A stretch of 64,000 bases of DNA from Paramicrobacterium chengjingii (GCF_011751765.2 NZ_CP061169.1:2170001-2234000); one strand, 5' to 3'. Shown: positions 9,607-20,797, counted from the first letter of the stretch. Numbers and translations: made by a program. The notes: generated from the sequence alone by a model not told the origin.

Positions 9607-11283
9607 TCAGCTTGCGGGCGTCCCGATCTGCGTTGCGATGAACGCCACTCCCTCACGGGACACCTGCCATCCGGTGCCTCGTCTGGCGAAAAGCTCGCCA
9701 TCGCTTGTGAAGGCTCTGAGCGCCTCCGCACCGTTGCTCCCGACGAGTTCCACCGCCGCTTCCACTGGCCCAATATTTGCCGACGGCCCGCCCAGCTCGA
9801 TCAGCTGGACCACGTCGGTTGTGCCGCTCGTGAGCACCGCGACGGTCTGGTCATCGACCCACGTGGCCGATCTCGGGGTTCCTGACGCGACCGGAAATCG
9901 CACGGTCTCGCTGATCGACGTCGGTACCCCGCCAGTTCCTCTGCGCACCCCGGCGAGCAGCAACTGGGGGGAATCACCGGAATTGATGAGTGCGACGATG
10001 CGCGTGCCGTCGCGAGAGAGCTCGAGAGAGGCGATCGACGACGCTTCAGGCCAGGACGTCTGCAGCTCAAAGGCCGCGCCGGACTCATCGTGCACCTGCA
10101 CCTTTCCTGGTTGACCGGCAGGTACCGTCCAGACATACCCCGAGTCATCAAGGGTCGGAGCGATCAGGCCATCACGATTGTCCACGAGCACCGGGTCATT
10201 GCCCGAGATCACGGAATACACGCCGTCCTCCCCGCGGACAGCGATCTGTGTGTTCTCACTGTTGATCACCGCCGCCGTGGCATTCAGCTCTTCGACGGCG
10301 GGCGAGATTCCGGAAATCGTCTCGATGCCCTTGCCTGACGCGTAGCCGAAGCCCTCATCGGTCATGATGAGGGGTCGTGAATCAACTCGGGGCTCACGCA
10401 CCGTCAATGACGGAATATCCATCGGCTGCCCGTCGAAGAGAACAGTGACGATGCCAGCACCGGCAACATTCTCAAGACTGGCGACAAGCTGCGCTTTCAT
10501 CCGTTTTCGGGCCGAATCGTCGGCCGTGAGCGCATCACGGCTGAGGTCGACCTGCGCTTTTCCATCTGTGACGGGTACGGAGCTGCGCGCAAGCCGGGTT
10601 CCGTCAGGGAACGCCGTCGTCACCGATTGCGCGAGCCACTCGCTCGGCCCTTTGAGCAATTCAGTGACGATTCGAGTTGCCGACGAGCTTCCCGAGGGAA
10701 ACCAACGCAGGTCGGGCACGAGTGACGTCCACTGCGGATTGAAGAAGCGCAGCGCATGCTGGTCGAATACAGTCTCGAAGAGAGACTCTTCCAGAAGGAT
10801 GCCGTTGGGAGCCTCCGCAATGCGCCATTCGCCGCTGACCTTGACGAACGTGTAGCTCTGGTGAACGAGTCCGCCGGTCGTCCGTTCCGAGTACACTCCG
10901 GTGTTGTCAACGAGAGCGGTCGCCTCAACGGCGACATCGATCGTCGCGTCTGACTGCCTGTCAAACTGTCGCTCACCAGGATCATCGAGCGTCACCGAGG
11001 CATCCGGGTTCCAATCGAGCCGAACATCCGGTGCCAAGTATTCACGGGCGACCGCATAATTATTGAGAGGGCTGGATGCTGCCGCGATGAACCCCTTAAG
11101 CAGGTCCTCCTGCGAGGCACCAGGCACGGGAGCATCGGCGATCAACGTGACATCGTTTGCGTTGTCATCGTCTTCCCCCACGGGGTTTCCCTCGCGAACG
11201 CTCCCACTACGCGGAATTCCGGCACATCCTGCGAGAAGCGCCGCGATCACCGCGAGCGAGATGACTGACGTGGTTCGTCTCAT
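9607..11283 (-). CDS. lpqB: Lipoprotein LpqB, partner of MtrAB
   Basis: Membrane-anchored lipoprotein that in mycobacteria interacts with the MtrB sensor and tunes MtrA activity. The 558-residue product has a lipoprotein signal peptide with lipobox LAGC (Cys20), a GerMN-type domain in the middle (about 190-300, around FFNPQWTSLVPDLRWFP) and a C-terminal beta-propeller-like domain (about 315-555). Its start overlaps the mtrB stop by four bases, so translation is probably coupled. The order mtrA-mtrB-lpqB is the conserved actinobacterial operon. Confidence 0.95.
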   Translation of the reverse strand: MRRTTSVISLAVIAALLAGCAGIPRSGSVREGNPVGEDDDNANDVTLIADAPVPGASQEDLLKGFIAAASSPLNNYAVAREYLAPDVRLDWNPDASVTLDDPGERQFDRQSDATIDVAVEATALVDNTGVYSERTTGGLVHQSYTFVKVSGEWRIAEAPNGILLEESLFETVFDQHALRFFNPQWTSLVPDLRWFPSGSSSATRIVTELLKGPSEWLAQSVTTAFPDGTRLARSSVPVTDGKAQVDLSRDALTADDSARKRMKAQLVASLENVAGAGIVTVLFDGQPMDIPSLTVREPRVDSRPLIMTDEGFGYASGKGIETISGISPAVEELNATAAVINSENTQIAVRGEDGVYSVISGNDPVLVDNRDGLIAPTLDDSGYVWTVPAGQPGKVQVHDESGAAFELQTSWPEASSIASLELSRDGTRIVALINSGDSPQLLLAGVRRGTGGVPTSISETVRFPVASGTPRSATWVDDQTVAVLTSGTTDVVQLIELGGPSANIGPVEAAVELVGSNGAEALRAFTSDGELFARRGTGWQVSREGVAFIATQIGTPAS

Positions 11284-12914
11284 GCGTCATCCCCCTGTCG
11301 AATCGGCGGACCGGAACCGTCTGCGTCGTCAGGTACTCGGTCGAGTGGGTACGACATGACAGCTCCGCCCGGCGTTCGCGGCAGTGTGAGCCGAAAATTG
11401 CTGCCTGCGGCGGGACGCGACCAGACGTCAATCTCTCCGCCGTGCAGGCTGGCGTCTTCCGTTGAAATTGCGAGTCCAAGCCCTGTGCCACCGATCGTTC
11501 GACGTCGGGAGGGATCCGCGCGCCAGAAGCGGTCGAAGACGTGCTCGGCGTCAGCTTCGCTCATGCCAAGGCCGTAGTCGCGCACGGTGAGTGCGACAGC
11601 ATCCGCGTTGCTGTCGACGGTGACCACAATCGGGCCGCCTTCGCCGTGCTCAATGGCGTTGCCGATCAGATTCCTCACGATGCGCCTGATGCGCCGAGGG
11701 TCCATCTCCACTTGGTTATGACCGCCCGGAGCGACAAGACGAATATCGGTTCCTCGCTCCGCGGCGAGCGCTTCCATTCCGTCAATGCAGTCTTGTGCAA
11801 GGGTGGCGAGATTCGTCGGCTCGAGCTCCAATTGAACAGAACCCGCGTCATAGCGGCTAATTTCCAGCAGATCGTCAAGCAACAACTCGAACCTTTCGAC
11901 CTGTGTGTGCAGCAACTCGGCCGTACGTGTGGTTGCTGGTGCGAAGGAGTGGCGCTGGTCGTATATGACATCGTCGGCGAGACGAATGGTTGTCAGCGGA
12001 GTGCGAAGCTCGTGTGACACGTCAGAAACGAAACGCTGCTGCACGAGAGACAGGTCGGCCAGTTCGCGAATGCGCTGCTGCAACGAGTCCGCCATCCCGT
12101 TGAACGACCGAGCGAGCGTCGCAAGCTCGTCTGCTCCCGTCTCGCGAATTCGCACGCCCAAGTCACCGTCGGCAAGCCGCTGACTGGTCTCGGCTGCGAT
12201 CGTGATGGGCTCGACGACGAGACGCACGACAACCCAGGCGACAGCCCCGACGAGCAGCAGCAGCGCAAACCCGACGATGAGCATCGTCTGCTGCAGAAAT
12301 TGCAGAGTGCGCTCGGAGTCACTGAGATCGAAGGCAATGTAGAACTCATATTGGCCAGCGCCCGGAACATCGACGAGCTGCCCGACGATGACACCGGGGA
12401 CTTCGCCGCTCGCCCCTTTAAGCGTCACCGATTGCCACCACTGCTCGCCGATGCCATCCTGCACAACGTTTCGCAGGTCGGGAGTCAAAACGCCGCCAGC
12501 GAGCTCCGAGCTGCGAAAGCCCTGCGGCGCGTATGGATTGTATTCCTGGCCGGGAGCCCGATAGCCCGCAATGAGCTGGCTCGATGACGTGGCAGCGAGC
12601 TGGTTTCGCACGGTGTTCATCACCGTTGTGATAGCCACACGGTCATTGATGTCTGCCGACTCGAAGAGGCGCTGCACCGAGCTCATCGTGCGTCCCGAGT
12701 CATCGAGAACCTGGCTCAACCGAGACGAGAAGAGGTCGTTGCGAACGCTGATCGACATGTACACCCCCGACGCGAGCACGGCGACGAGAGTGAGCCCCAC
12801 GGTGATCGATACGGTTCTGAACCGCAGTGACCTACGCCACAGTTCACGCACGCGGCCGGGCCACGTGCGCACCTGCGAAAGCCCCAGCTCCGCAACCGAC
12901 AGCGGTGAGCTCAT
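11280..12914 (-). CDS. mtrB: Sensor histidine kinase MtrB
   Basis: Membrane kinase of the MtrAB system controlling cell-wall homeostasis, division and osmotic response. The 544 residues show two transmembrane helices (about 33-55 and 211-233) flanking an extracellular sensor domain, a HAMP domain (about 234-285), the HisKA phosphoacceptor at His301 in FVSDVSHELRTPLTT, and an HATPase domain with NLIGNAIEHGEGG and GGTGLGLAIS. The gene follows mtrA by three bases and overlaps lpqB by four, a tightly coupled operon. Confidence 0.97.
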   Translation of the reverse strand: MSSPLSVAELGLSQVRTWPGRVRELWRRSLRFRTVSITVGLTLVAVLASGVYMSISVRNDLFSSRLSQVLDDSGRTMSSVQRLFESADINDRVAITTVMNTVRNQLAATSSSQLIAGYRAPGQEYNPYAPQGFRSSELAGGVLTPDLRNVVQDGIGEQWWQSVTLKGASGEVPGVIVGQLVDVPGAGQYEFYIAFDLSDSERTLQFLQQTMLIVGFALLLLVGAVAWVVVRLVVEPITIAAETSQRLADGDLGVRIRETGADELATLARSFNGMADSLQQRIRELADLSLVQQRFVSDVSHELRTPLTTIRLADDVIYDQRHSFAPATTRTAELLHTQVERFELLLDDLLEISRYDAGSVQLELEPTNLATLAQDCIDGMEALAAERGTDIRLVAPGGHNQVEMDPRRIRRIVRNLIGNAIEHGEGGPIVVTVDSNADAVALTVRDYGLGMSEADAEHVFDRFWRADPSRRRTIGGTGLGLAISTEDASLHGGEIDVWSRPAAGSNFRLTLPRTPGGAVMSYPLDRVPDDADGSGPPIRQGDDA

Positions 12915-12917
12915 GGT

Positions 12918-13601
12918 CTACGAGCCTGAGGCGCCTGCCCGATAGCCGACTCCTCGCACCGTTGTCACGATTCGTGGGTTGTCGGGATCGTGCTCGATCT
13001 TGGCGCGCAGACGCTGCACGTGCACGTTCACGAGTCGCGTGTCGGCCTTGTAGTGATAACCCCAGACTTGCTCAAGAAGCATCTCCCGTGTGAAAACCTG
13101 CTGCGGTTTCGACGCAAGGGTGAGCAGAAGGTCGAACTCGAGAGGCGTGAGGTTGATCTTTTTGTCGCCCCTCCGCACTTCGTGCCCGGCAACATCGACG
13201 CTCAAGTCGGCAATCTCCAGAGCCTCTTGAGTCGATTCGGATGCCGGGCGCAGGCGTGTTCGGATTCGAGCGACGAGTTCTTTCGGGTTGAACGGCTTGA
13301 CAATGTAATCGTCGGCGCCCGACTCCAGCCCGCGCACGACATCTGCCGTGTCTGACTTCGCGGTGAGCATGATGATGGGCACGCCGGAATCCTGCCTGAT
13401 CTGCGTGCAGACCTCAATGCCGTCGATACCGGGAAGCATGAGGTCGAGCAGTACGAGATCGGGTTTCTCCTGCCGGAACTCAGCGAGCGCTGATGCACCG
13501 TCTGAGCAGAAGATCGGCTCGTATTCTTCGGATCTCAGCACGATGCCGATCATCTCCGCGAGAGCTGTGTCATCGTCGACAACAAGAATTCGTGGGTTCA
13601 T
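12918..13601 (-). CDS. mtrA: OmpR-family response regulator MtrA
   Basis: DNA-binding response regulator phosphorylated by MtrB; in actinomycetes it governs cell-wall hydrolases, division and, in M. tuberculosis, dnaA and oriC. The 227-residue product starts MNPRILVVDDDTALAEM at 13601; an upstream ATG at 13628 would add nine residues. Acidic pocket D9/D10, phosphoacceptor D53 (LLDLMLPG) and the LTAK lysine are present, followed by a winged-helix domain (about 130-225) ending in TTVRGVGYRAG. First gene of mtrA-mtrB-lpqB; the upstream intergenic region contains the dyad CAGAGT-AGA-ACTCTG at 13718-13732. Confidence 0.97.
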   Translation of the reverse strand: MNPRILVVDDDTALAEMIGIVLRSEEYEPIFCSDGASALAEFRQEKPDLVLLDLMLPGIDGIEVCTQIRQDSGVPIIMLTAKSDTADVVRGLESGADDYIVKPFNPKELVARIRTRLRPASESTQEALEIADLSVDVAGHEVRRGDKKINLTPLEFDLLLTLASKPQQVFTREMLLEQVWGYHYKADTRLVNVHVQRLRAKIEHDPDNPRIVTTVRGVGYRAGASGS

Positions 13602-13769
13602 TCGTCTCGTTCTCGTTTCTGTGTACACGGATGGCGTCCCGACCCGCGTTCCACCAGGCTATCTGACGCTTGCCTCCAAGCCCGCCGTTGAAACGCGCGA
13701 GACATCGCACCGTGTGACAGAGTAGAACTCTGCAAGTGTCTCGCCACGGTCTGAAGGGGGCGCGAACGA

Positions 13770-15065
13770 GTGAGCGATAACGGGTCATGGCACTCGCCGT
13801 CCGGTAATTCAGCGGGTACCCCGTCGGATGCGAATCGCGCTCAGGGTCACGACCCGGAGCATCCCGAAAGTGACGCAGCAGACGGGCATCAGCCTCCGCC
13901 GCAGTACGGCCAATACGCGCCACCGCAGTATGGGCAGTACGGGGCGGCGCCACCACCGCAATACGGGCAGTACGCGCCACCGCAGTATGCTGGGCAGCCC
14001 CCGCAGTATGGGCCGCAGCAGCCATTCGGCGCTCCCAACGCGTGGGCGCCGCCGCCCAAGCCCGGCCTTATTCCCCTTCGTCCGCTGAGCTTCGGTGCTC
14101 TTCTGACCGCTCCTTTCAAGGAGCTGCGTCACAACCCGAAGACAACGGTGGGAAGCGCACTCATCATTCAAGGCGTTACTGTCGTTCTCACGATCATCAT
14201 CACCGGTGTGATCACCGCGCTCATGCTCACTCGAATCAACCAAGCGTCCGCCCAAGACCAAGACGAGATCGTGTCGGGCGCCGTGCTGACGATTCTGCTC
14301 TCGATGATCGTTCCGATTCTCGTCTCCATCGTCGGGTCCGCATTTCTGCAAGGGGTCGTGGTGACAGACACGGCACGGGCGACGCTCGGTGAGAAGCTGA
14401 GAATGCGCGAGGTATGGAAAGCGACGTGGCCGCGATTCTGGACGCTCCTCGGCTGGACAGCTCTGTACTTGGTGTCCATACTCGTTGCGATGGGGGTCGT
14501 CGGCGGCATCGGCGCTCTCATCATCGTTCAGGGCGGTGCTGGGCTTGTGATCGGCATTCTTTTCATCGTTTTCGGGTCGCTGGCGATCATCGCCCTTGGA
14601 GTGTGGATCTTCACCAAGCTCGCCATCGTGCCCAGCGTGATCGTGATGGAGCACGCGACGCTCAAGAACGCGATCTCTCGCTCCTGGCGCCTCACCTCGG
14701 GAAGCTTTTGGAAGACCTTTGGCGTAATCTTCCTCATCGCGGCGATTCTTAACATCGCCTCGCAGATCATCACCACTCCCCTGTCCCTTGTGTTCGGCAT
14801 CGTTCCCGGCCTCCTCGATCCAACGGGTTCCGACGCAGCTGCCACGCTCGCGTTCCTCGCGATAGCCGAGGTCGTTCTTCTGTTGATCACGGTGGTGATG
14901 GGGTCGATCATGTCGGTCGTGCAGTCGGGCGCTCTCGCTCTGATCTACATTGATTTGCGCATGCGACGCGAGGGTCTCGACATCGAGCTCACGCGCTTCG
15001 TCGAGGCACGGCAGGTCGGCGACGCGTCGGTGCCCGACCCGTTTGCGCCGCGAGGGCTGCAGTGA
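13770..15065 (+). CDS. Polytopic membrane protein with Pro-Gln-Tyr-Gly repeats
   Basis: A 431-residue protein of the family annotated in actinomycetes as glycerophosphoryl diester phosphodiesterase membrane-domain protein; no catalytic domain is present. Residues 1-95 are cytosolic-looking low complexity with repeated PQYGQY-type units, and residues 115-405 contain about six transmembrane helices, including a region with SRSWRLTSGSFWKTFGVIFL that is conserved in the family. Translation starts at GTG 13770. It is the first gene of a five-gene operon (13770-19225) and diverges from mtrA. Its function is unknown; a membrane scaffold role is a guess. Confidence 0.75.
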   Translation: MSDNGSWHSPSGNSAGTPSDANRAQGHDPEHPESDAADGHQPPPQYGQYAPPQYGQYGAAPPPQYGQYAPPQYAGQPPQYGPQQPFGAPNAWAPPPKPGLIPLRPLSFGALLTAPFKELRHNPKTTVGSALIIQGVTVVLTIIITGVITALMLTRINQASAQDQDEIVSGAVLTILLSMIVPILVSIVGSAFLQGVVVTDTARATLGEKLRMREVWKATWPRFWTLLGWTALYLVSILVAMGVVGGIGALIIVQGGAGLVIGILFIVFGSLAIIALGVWIFTKLAIVPSVIVMEHATLKNAISRSWRLTSGSFWKTFGVIFLIAAILNIASQIITTPLSLVFGIVPGLLDPTGSDAAATLAFLAIAEVVLLLITVVMGSIMSVVQSGALALIYIDLRMRREGLDIELTRFVEARQVGDASVPDPFAPRGLQ

Positions 15066-15724
15066 TCGGCATCGTGCCGCTTGACGACTCTCCTCCGCTG
15101 AACCCCGGCAGGGATGAAGCATACGACTGGCTCGTCAGAGAACTGTCGAAGCCCGAGTACACGGCGGCGAAACCATCCCTGATCGACCGCATTGCAGCGG
15201 CCATCAAGGAATGGTTTCTCTCGCTCGTGGTCCCGGGCAGCGGTACGTTTGCCGCGTGGGTTCCCGTCATCATCGTCGTGCTCGTCGTCGCTGCTGTCGT
15301 TGCGGCAATTCTGATCTGGGGCGTACCCAGACGAAACCGCGCAAGAAGACAGGCTGCGGCACTCTTCGGAGATGACGACACGAGAACGGCACGAGAGCTG
15401 CGCGCCCATGCACGTCAGGCAGCGCAGACTGGCGACTGGGAGACCGCGGTTCTGGAGATATTCCGTGCTCTTGCACGAGGGCTCGATGAGCGAACACTTG
15501 TCACCGTTCTGCCCGGAACGACGGCCGGTGGCTTCGCCTCTGCCGCGGCATCCACTTTTCCCGCGCACGCGGAGCGCCTGCGTTCGGCCGCATCCGATTT
15601 CGACTCCGTCCGCTACCTCGACGGCAGAGCCACGACCGAACAATACGAGACGATCGCCCGTCTCGACGCTGAGATTTCGAGCACGACGCCGCACCTTCAG
15701 AACGTGGAGGTCGTCGTATCGTGA
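15062..15724 (+). CDS. DUF4129-domain membrane protein
   Basis: A 220-residue protein with one transmembrane helix (about 66-88, WVPVIIVVLVVAAVVAAIL) and a cytoplasmic DUF4129 domain (about 120-205) with DWETAVLEIFRALARGLDERT. DUF4129 proteins accompany MoxR ATPases and DUF58 proteins and in other bacteria sit beside transglutaminase-like proteins. It starts at GTG 15062, overlapping the TGA of the preceding gene, so it is translationally coupled. The function is unknown. Confidence 0.8.
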   Translation: MIGIVPLDDSPPLNPGRDEAYDWLVRELSKPEYTAAKPSLIDRIAAAIKEWFLSLVVPGSGTFAAWVPVIIVVLVVAAVVAAILIWGVPRRNRARRQAAALFGDDDTRTARELRAHARQAAQTGDWETAVLEIFRALARGLDERTLVTVLPGTTAGGFASAAASTFPAHAERLRSAASDFDSVRYLDGRATTEQYETIARLDAEISSTTPHLQNVEVVVS

Positions 15725-16907
15725 GCGTTGCGGAATCGCTGACCCCGACGGTCGGGGTGCGCCTCAAACGCAGCGCCTTCTGGATCGTGTTCGGCATCGG
15801 GGCGCTGGTTGTCGTGATGATTGCGCTTGCCCTTTCGGGAAGCGGCAACACTCAGAGCCGCCCGCTGCAGGCAGACAGCGCCACGCCGTCCGGGGCCAAG
15901 GGTGTTGTCTCGGTTCTCGAAGAGCACGGCGTTTCGGTGACCGTCGCTGACAGCGCCACGGATGCCGATAAGGCACTCGGTGCCGGTAACGCAACACTCT
16001 TCGTCTACGACGCCGACGGATTTCTCGACGCACGCGATCTGGCACAGCTCACGAAGAAAGCGGAAGACGTCGTGGTGCTGACGCCGGACTTCGCCGACTT
16101 GCGCGCGGTTGCCCCGGGAGTGCGGGCCGGGGGCGCTGAACCGGCAGATGCGGCTCTCGTCGACGCTGAGTGCACAGTTCCCGCTGCCCGCGCCGCGCAG
16201 ACAACCGAGGTGCTTTACACCTACCGCATCGTTGACGATCCCGACGCCCGTGGCTGCTTTCCCGTTGCGGACCAACGCTATGGCCTTGTGTCGCTTCCAC
16301 ACAGCGGTGGCGGGTCACTGACGTTGCTCGGAAACCCGGGCGCGCTGAGCAACGACGCGATCATTCATGGCGGCAACGCTGCTCTCGCGCTGAACGTTCT
16401 CGGCGCACACGACGAGCTCGTGTGGTACCTACCGACGATCGCTGATGTGGAGTCAGAGGCGCCGCCGACGCTCGGAGAGCTCACTCCCCCGTGGGTTGTG
16501 CCGTTCACCGTTTTGCTCACGCTCACGGCAATCGCCGCGATGATCTGGCGTGGTCGTCGCCTCGGTCCGGTCGTGGTCGAAAATCTTCCCGTGCACGTGC
16601 CGGCGCGCGAGACCGTCGAGGGACGTGCTCGACTGTACGAGCGAGGAAACGCGCGGGGCCATGCCATCGACACGTTGCGTATGGGCGCGGTATCCCGCAT
16701 CGCGGGGCTGTTGGGGCTTTCGACGGGCGCGTCGGTGTGGCAGGTCGCCGACGCCGCGGCATCCGCTCTTGCTCGTGATCCTCACTACACGCGCGGCGTA
16801 CTTGTCGATGACACGCCCGCAACCGATGCAGAGCTCATGGCGCTCTCCGACTCGCTGGATGACCTTGAAGCACGGGTACGCGCGAAAATTGATGAAACAG
16901 GAAGAAT

Positions 16908-16911
<4 letters not shown>
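15721..16911 (+). CDS. DUF4350-domain membrane protein
   Basis: A 396-residue protein with an N-terminal transmembrane helix (about 19-41), an external DUF4350 domain (about 50-240, containing GAKGVVSVLEEHGVSVTVAD and PHSGGGSLTLLGNPGALSND), a second transmembrane helix (about 257-277) and a cytoplasmic C-terminal region. The middle domain resembles the glutamine amidotransferase-like fold of abc-type auxiliary proteins. It starts at GTG 15721 overlapping the previous stop (GTGA). It is always found with MoxR and DUF58 genes in this operon type, but its biochemical role is not established. Confidence 0.8.
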
Positions 16912-17915
<1,004 letters not shown>

Positions 17916-17917
17916 CG

Positions 17918-19225
17918 ATGGCGGTCACCGGGTGGTTCGTTGCGCTTGTCGCGATCGGTGTGCTTCCCATCATCGCGATCGGCGAGGCGACGGGAAACGG
18001 ATGGGCGCCGTTCGTCGGGTGGCTCGCGTTCTGCGTGCTGTTGCTTGTGCTCGACGTTGTGCTCGCCGGATCCCCGCGACGCCTGAGCATTTATCGAGAT
18101 CTTCCCGACCGTGTGCGGCTCGGTGAGACAGTCACGAGCTCACTGTTCGTCACGAATGCAGGACGACGCACCGTACGGGCCCTCGTTCGCGACGCCTGGC
18201 AACCGTCGGCTGTCGCGACACCGACACGTCGGCGACTTCGTCTTCCTCCGGGCGAGCGGCGATCCATCAGCCAGACTCTTACTCCATTTCGCCGCGGTGA
18301 CCGCACGAGCGCGCTGATCATCGTCCGCTCGTTCGGCCCGCTTCGCCTCGGGGCTCGGCAGGCGACGCTTGACGTGCCAGGGCGCGTTCGGGTGCTGCCG
18401 CCGTTCAACGCACGCAAGCACCTGCCCAGTCGGCTCGCCCGTTTGCGCGAGCTCGACGGTTCAAGCGCCGTCATGGTGCGCGGCCAGGGCACTGAGTTCG
18501 ACTCGTTGCGAGAGTATGTGCGCGGCGATGACGTACGATCCATCGACTGGCGTGCGACGGCGCGCCGCCAAGACCTGGTTGTGCGCACGTGGCGTCCTGA
18601 GCGAGATCGACGTGTCGTCATCGTCATCGACACCGGGCGCACCTCGGCGGCGCGCATCGACAACGAGCCGCGTATCGACACGGCCTTCGAATCGTCGCTT
18701 CTGCTCGCTGCCCTCGCGACGCGCGCGGGCGACAGGGTTGATCTCGTCGCTTACGATCGCCGTGTGCGCGGGCGCGTTCAGGGAGCGAACGGCCCGACTC
18801 TCCTGTCACGCATGGTCGATACGATGGCCGGCATCGATCCTGAGCTCATCGAGATGGACTGGGATGCTGTCCCTGCGCAGGTGCGCGACATCACCGCGCA
18901 TCGCGCTCTCGTCGTGCTGCTCACGTCCATCGATGCTCCGGGCGCATCACAGGGTCTGCTCTCCGTGCTTCCGCAGCTGACGCAGAAGCACACGGTCGTC
19001 GTTGCAAGCGTCACCGATCCCGATGTGGTGCGGGCCGTGTCGCAGCGTGACCGTCTCAATGACGTGTATCGCGCGGCATCCGCGGAACGGGCGCTGCTCG
19101 ATACGACGCGTGTCGCAGCCGCGATCAGGCAGCAGGGTGCTGACGTCGTCACGGGTCCGCCTGCCGATCTACCCCCGGCGCTCTCCGATCACTACATCGC
19201 GTTGAAGGCAGCTGGCCGGCTCTAG
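17918..19225 (+). CDS. DUF58 / VWA-like protein, MoxR partner
   Basis: A 435-residue protein with two N-terminal transmembrane helices (about 4-22 and 27-47), a beta-rich domain and the DUF58 signature GTEFDSLREYVRGDDVRSIDW (about 190-210) followed by a von Willebrand A-type fold with VVIVIDTGRTS as a MIDAS-like DxG(T)S loop. DUF58 proteins pair with MoxR ATPases in complexes of largely unknown purpose. It begins two bases after the moxR stop and ends the operon, followed by a strong bidirectional terminator. Confidence 0.88.
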   Translation: MAVTGWFVALVAIGVLPIIAIGEATGNGWAPFVGWLAFCVLLLVLDVVLAGSPRRLSIYRDLPDRVRLGETVTSSLFVTNAGRRTVRALVRDAWQPSAVATPTRRRLRLPPGERRSISQTLTPFRRGDRTSALIIVRSFGPLRLGARQATLDVPGRVRVLPPFNARKHLPSRLARLRELDGSSAVMVRGQGTEFDSLREYVRGDDVRSIDWRATARRQDLVVRTWRPERDRRVVIVIDTGRTSAARIDNEPRIDTAFESSLLLAALATRAGDRVDLVAYDRRVRGRVQGANGPTLLSRMVDTMAGIDPELIEMDWDAVPAQVRDITAHRALVVLLTSIDAPGASQGLLSVLPQLTQKHTVVVASVTDPDVVRAVSQRDRLNDVYRAASAERALLDTTRVAAAIRQQGADVVTGPPADLPPALSDHYIALKAAGRL

Positions 19226-19233
19226 CGCGAAAA

Positions 19234-19276
19234 CGGCGCCGGGGAGCATCCCCGGCGCCGCTCGCGTTATCGCGAG
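19234..19276. terminator. Two tandem hairpins between convergent genes
   Basis: An 11-bp perfect stem (arms CGGCGCCGGGG at 19234-19244 and CCCCGGCGCCG at 19250-19260, loop AGCAT) is followed directly by a second perfect hairpin CTCGCG-TTAT-CGCGAG (19261-19276). The pair fills the gap between the DUF58 gene and katA and can serve both strands. Confidence 0.85.
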
Positions 19277-19278
19277 TC

Positions 19279-20748
19279 CTACGCAGCGTCGCTCTCTGCC
19301 CCTGACAGCCGGCTTTCAAGCGCGGCACCCAGATCGGCGTCGACGTTCTTCCAGTACTGGATTGCACGGGCGCGAATGTCATCGTTCACAACGGCACCGA
19401 CGTGTCCGGTGATGGTGTCGAGAAAGCGTGCCTTCGCCGCATCATCCATAACGTCGCGGTAAAGCGTGCCAGCCTGCCCGAAATCGGAGTCCTCACTGCG
19501 CAACGCCTGCGCGGTGCGCACGAGCTCGCCGTCACTGGCGAACCCGGCTGCGTCACCGGCCGCCTGCGGATCGCCATGGGGTCCACCGAACGAGTTCGGG
19601 GCGTACACCGGCCTGTCAGAGGGCGGGAATGCGTAGCGAGTCTGACCGTCCTTCGAGTACGAGTTGACCTCGACCTTTGGCGCGTTCACCGGAAGTTGAG
19701 CGTGGTTCGTACCGACACGGTAACGGTGGGCGTCTGCGTAGCTGAAGATGCGCGCCTGCAGCATCCGGTCGGGGCTCGGGCCGATTCCGGGAACGAAGTT
19801 CGATGGGGCAAAAGCCGCCTGCTCGATCTGCGCGAAGTAGTTCTCAGCATTGCGATTGAGCTGCATAGTCCCGACCCTGATGAGCGGGTAGTCTGCGTGC
19901 GGCCATACCTTTGTTACGTCGAACGGGTTGAATCGGTACGTCTTGGCGTCGTCATACGGCATGATCTGCACTGACAGCGTCCACGAGGGGAAGTCGCCTC
20001 GGTTGATCGCCTCGTACAGGTCGCGCTGGTGATAGTCGGCGTCCTGACCTGCGAGCAGCTCGCCTTCGTCATTAGAGAGCGTCTTGATGCCCTGGTCGGT
20101 CTTGAAGTGGTACTTCACCCAGAACCGCTCGCCTGCCGCGTTGATCCACTGATACGTGTGCGAACCGAAGCCGTCCATGTTTCGCCAGGATGCCGGGAGG
20201 CCGCGATCTCCGAGCACCCACGTCACCTGGTGGGCAGACTCGGGCGAGTTGGTCCAGAAGTCCCACTGCATGTCGTTGTCGCGAGTGTTGATGCCGGGGA
20301 GGCGCTTCTGCGAGTGAATGAAGTCGGGAAACTTGATGCCGTCGCGAATGAAGAACACGGGAGTGTTGTTTCCCACGAGGTCGTAGTTGCCCTCTGATGT
20401 ATAGAATTTCAGGGCGAATCCTCGAGGGTCGCGCCAGGTGTCTGGCGATCCCTGCTCGCCGGCAACGGTAGAGAAGCGTGCAAGCATCTCCGTTGTCGTC
20501 CCCTTCTGAAACACTGCTGCCCGTGTGTATGCGCTCACGTCTTCGGTGGCCTCGAAGGTGCCGAAAGCGCCGCCGCCCTTCGCGTGAACGACCCGCTCAG
20601 GAACCCGCTCACGGTTGAATTGCGCAAGCTTTTCGACAAGGTAATGGTCGGTGAGGGCGATCGAGCCATCGGATCCGACGGTCTGCGAGTAGCCGTCGGC
20701 TGCGACCGGCGCACCCGTTGTGGTTGTTGTGACCGGTGTTTCAGACAT
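19279..20748 (-). CDS. katA: Monofunctional heme catalase
   Basis: Dismutates hydrogen peroxide to water and oxygen in the cytoplasm. The 489-residue length and sequence match small-subunit (clade 3) catalases: distal histidine His55 in [16 protein letters not shown], distal Asn in [13 protein letters not shown], and the proximal heme-tyrosine motif [17 protein letters not shown]. The start [10 protein letters not shown] at 20748 has AAGGAG a few bases upstream. It lies 65 bases downstream of a Fur-family regulator gene on the same strand, the layout of CatR/FurA-controlled catalases in actinomycetes, so peroxide induction through that regulator is the likely control. Confidence 0.95.
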   Translation of the reverse strand: MSETPVTTTTTGAPVAADGYSQTVGSDGSIALTDHYLVEKLAQFNRERVPERVVHAKGGGAFGTFEATEDVSAYTRAAVFQKGTTTEMLARFSTVAGEQGSPDTWRDPRGFALKFYTSEGNYDLVGNNTPVFFIRDGIKFPDFIHSQKRLPGINTRDNDMQWDFWTNSPESAHQVTWVLGDRGLPASWRNMDGFGSHTYQWINAAGERFWVKYHFKTDQGIKTLSNDEGELLAGQDADYHQRDLYEAINRGDFPSWTLSVQIMPYDDAKTYRFNPFDVTKVWPHADYPLIRVGTMQLNRNAENYFAQIEQAAFAPSNFVPGIGPSPDRMLQARIFSYADAHRYRVGTNHAQLPVNAPKVEVNSYSKDGQTRYAFPPSDRPVYAPNSFGGPHGDPQAAGDAAGFASDGELVRTAQALRSEDSDFGQAGTLYRDVMDDAAKARFLDTITGHVGAVVNDDIRARAIQYWKNVDADLGAALESRLSGAESDAA

Positions 20749-20779
20749 ACTTCTCCTTGCGTGTAGGCATGGTCGATAA

Positions 20780-20797
20780 CGCGACCGGTCGGTCGCG
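20780..20797 (-). other. Inverted repeat between fur and katA
   Basis: CGCGACC (20780-20786), loop GGTC, GGTCGCG (20791-20797): a perfect 7-bp stem in the 65-base fur-katA spacer. It has no T-run, so it may be an mRNA processing or attenuation structure, or a minor operator. Confidence 0.45.

Noticed and set aside
13718..13732. CAGAGT-AGA-ACTCTG dyad between mtrA and its divergent neighbour
   Set aside because: It is perfect but short, does not match the MtrA direct-repeat site I know and does not align with a convincing promoter; mentioned only under mtrA.
13871..14040. Repeated DNA units that could look like a CRISPR or minisatellite array
   Set aside because: The repeats are in frame and encode PQYGQY-type units inside a membrane protein gene; there are no unique spacers.
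13809..15122. Long open frame on the minus strand opposite the PQYG-repeat membrane protein
   Set aside because: Its composition (His/Asp/Arg-rich, no family) is that of a mirror frame in GC-rich DNA, while the plus-strand frame has membrane helices and operon coupling.
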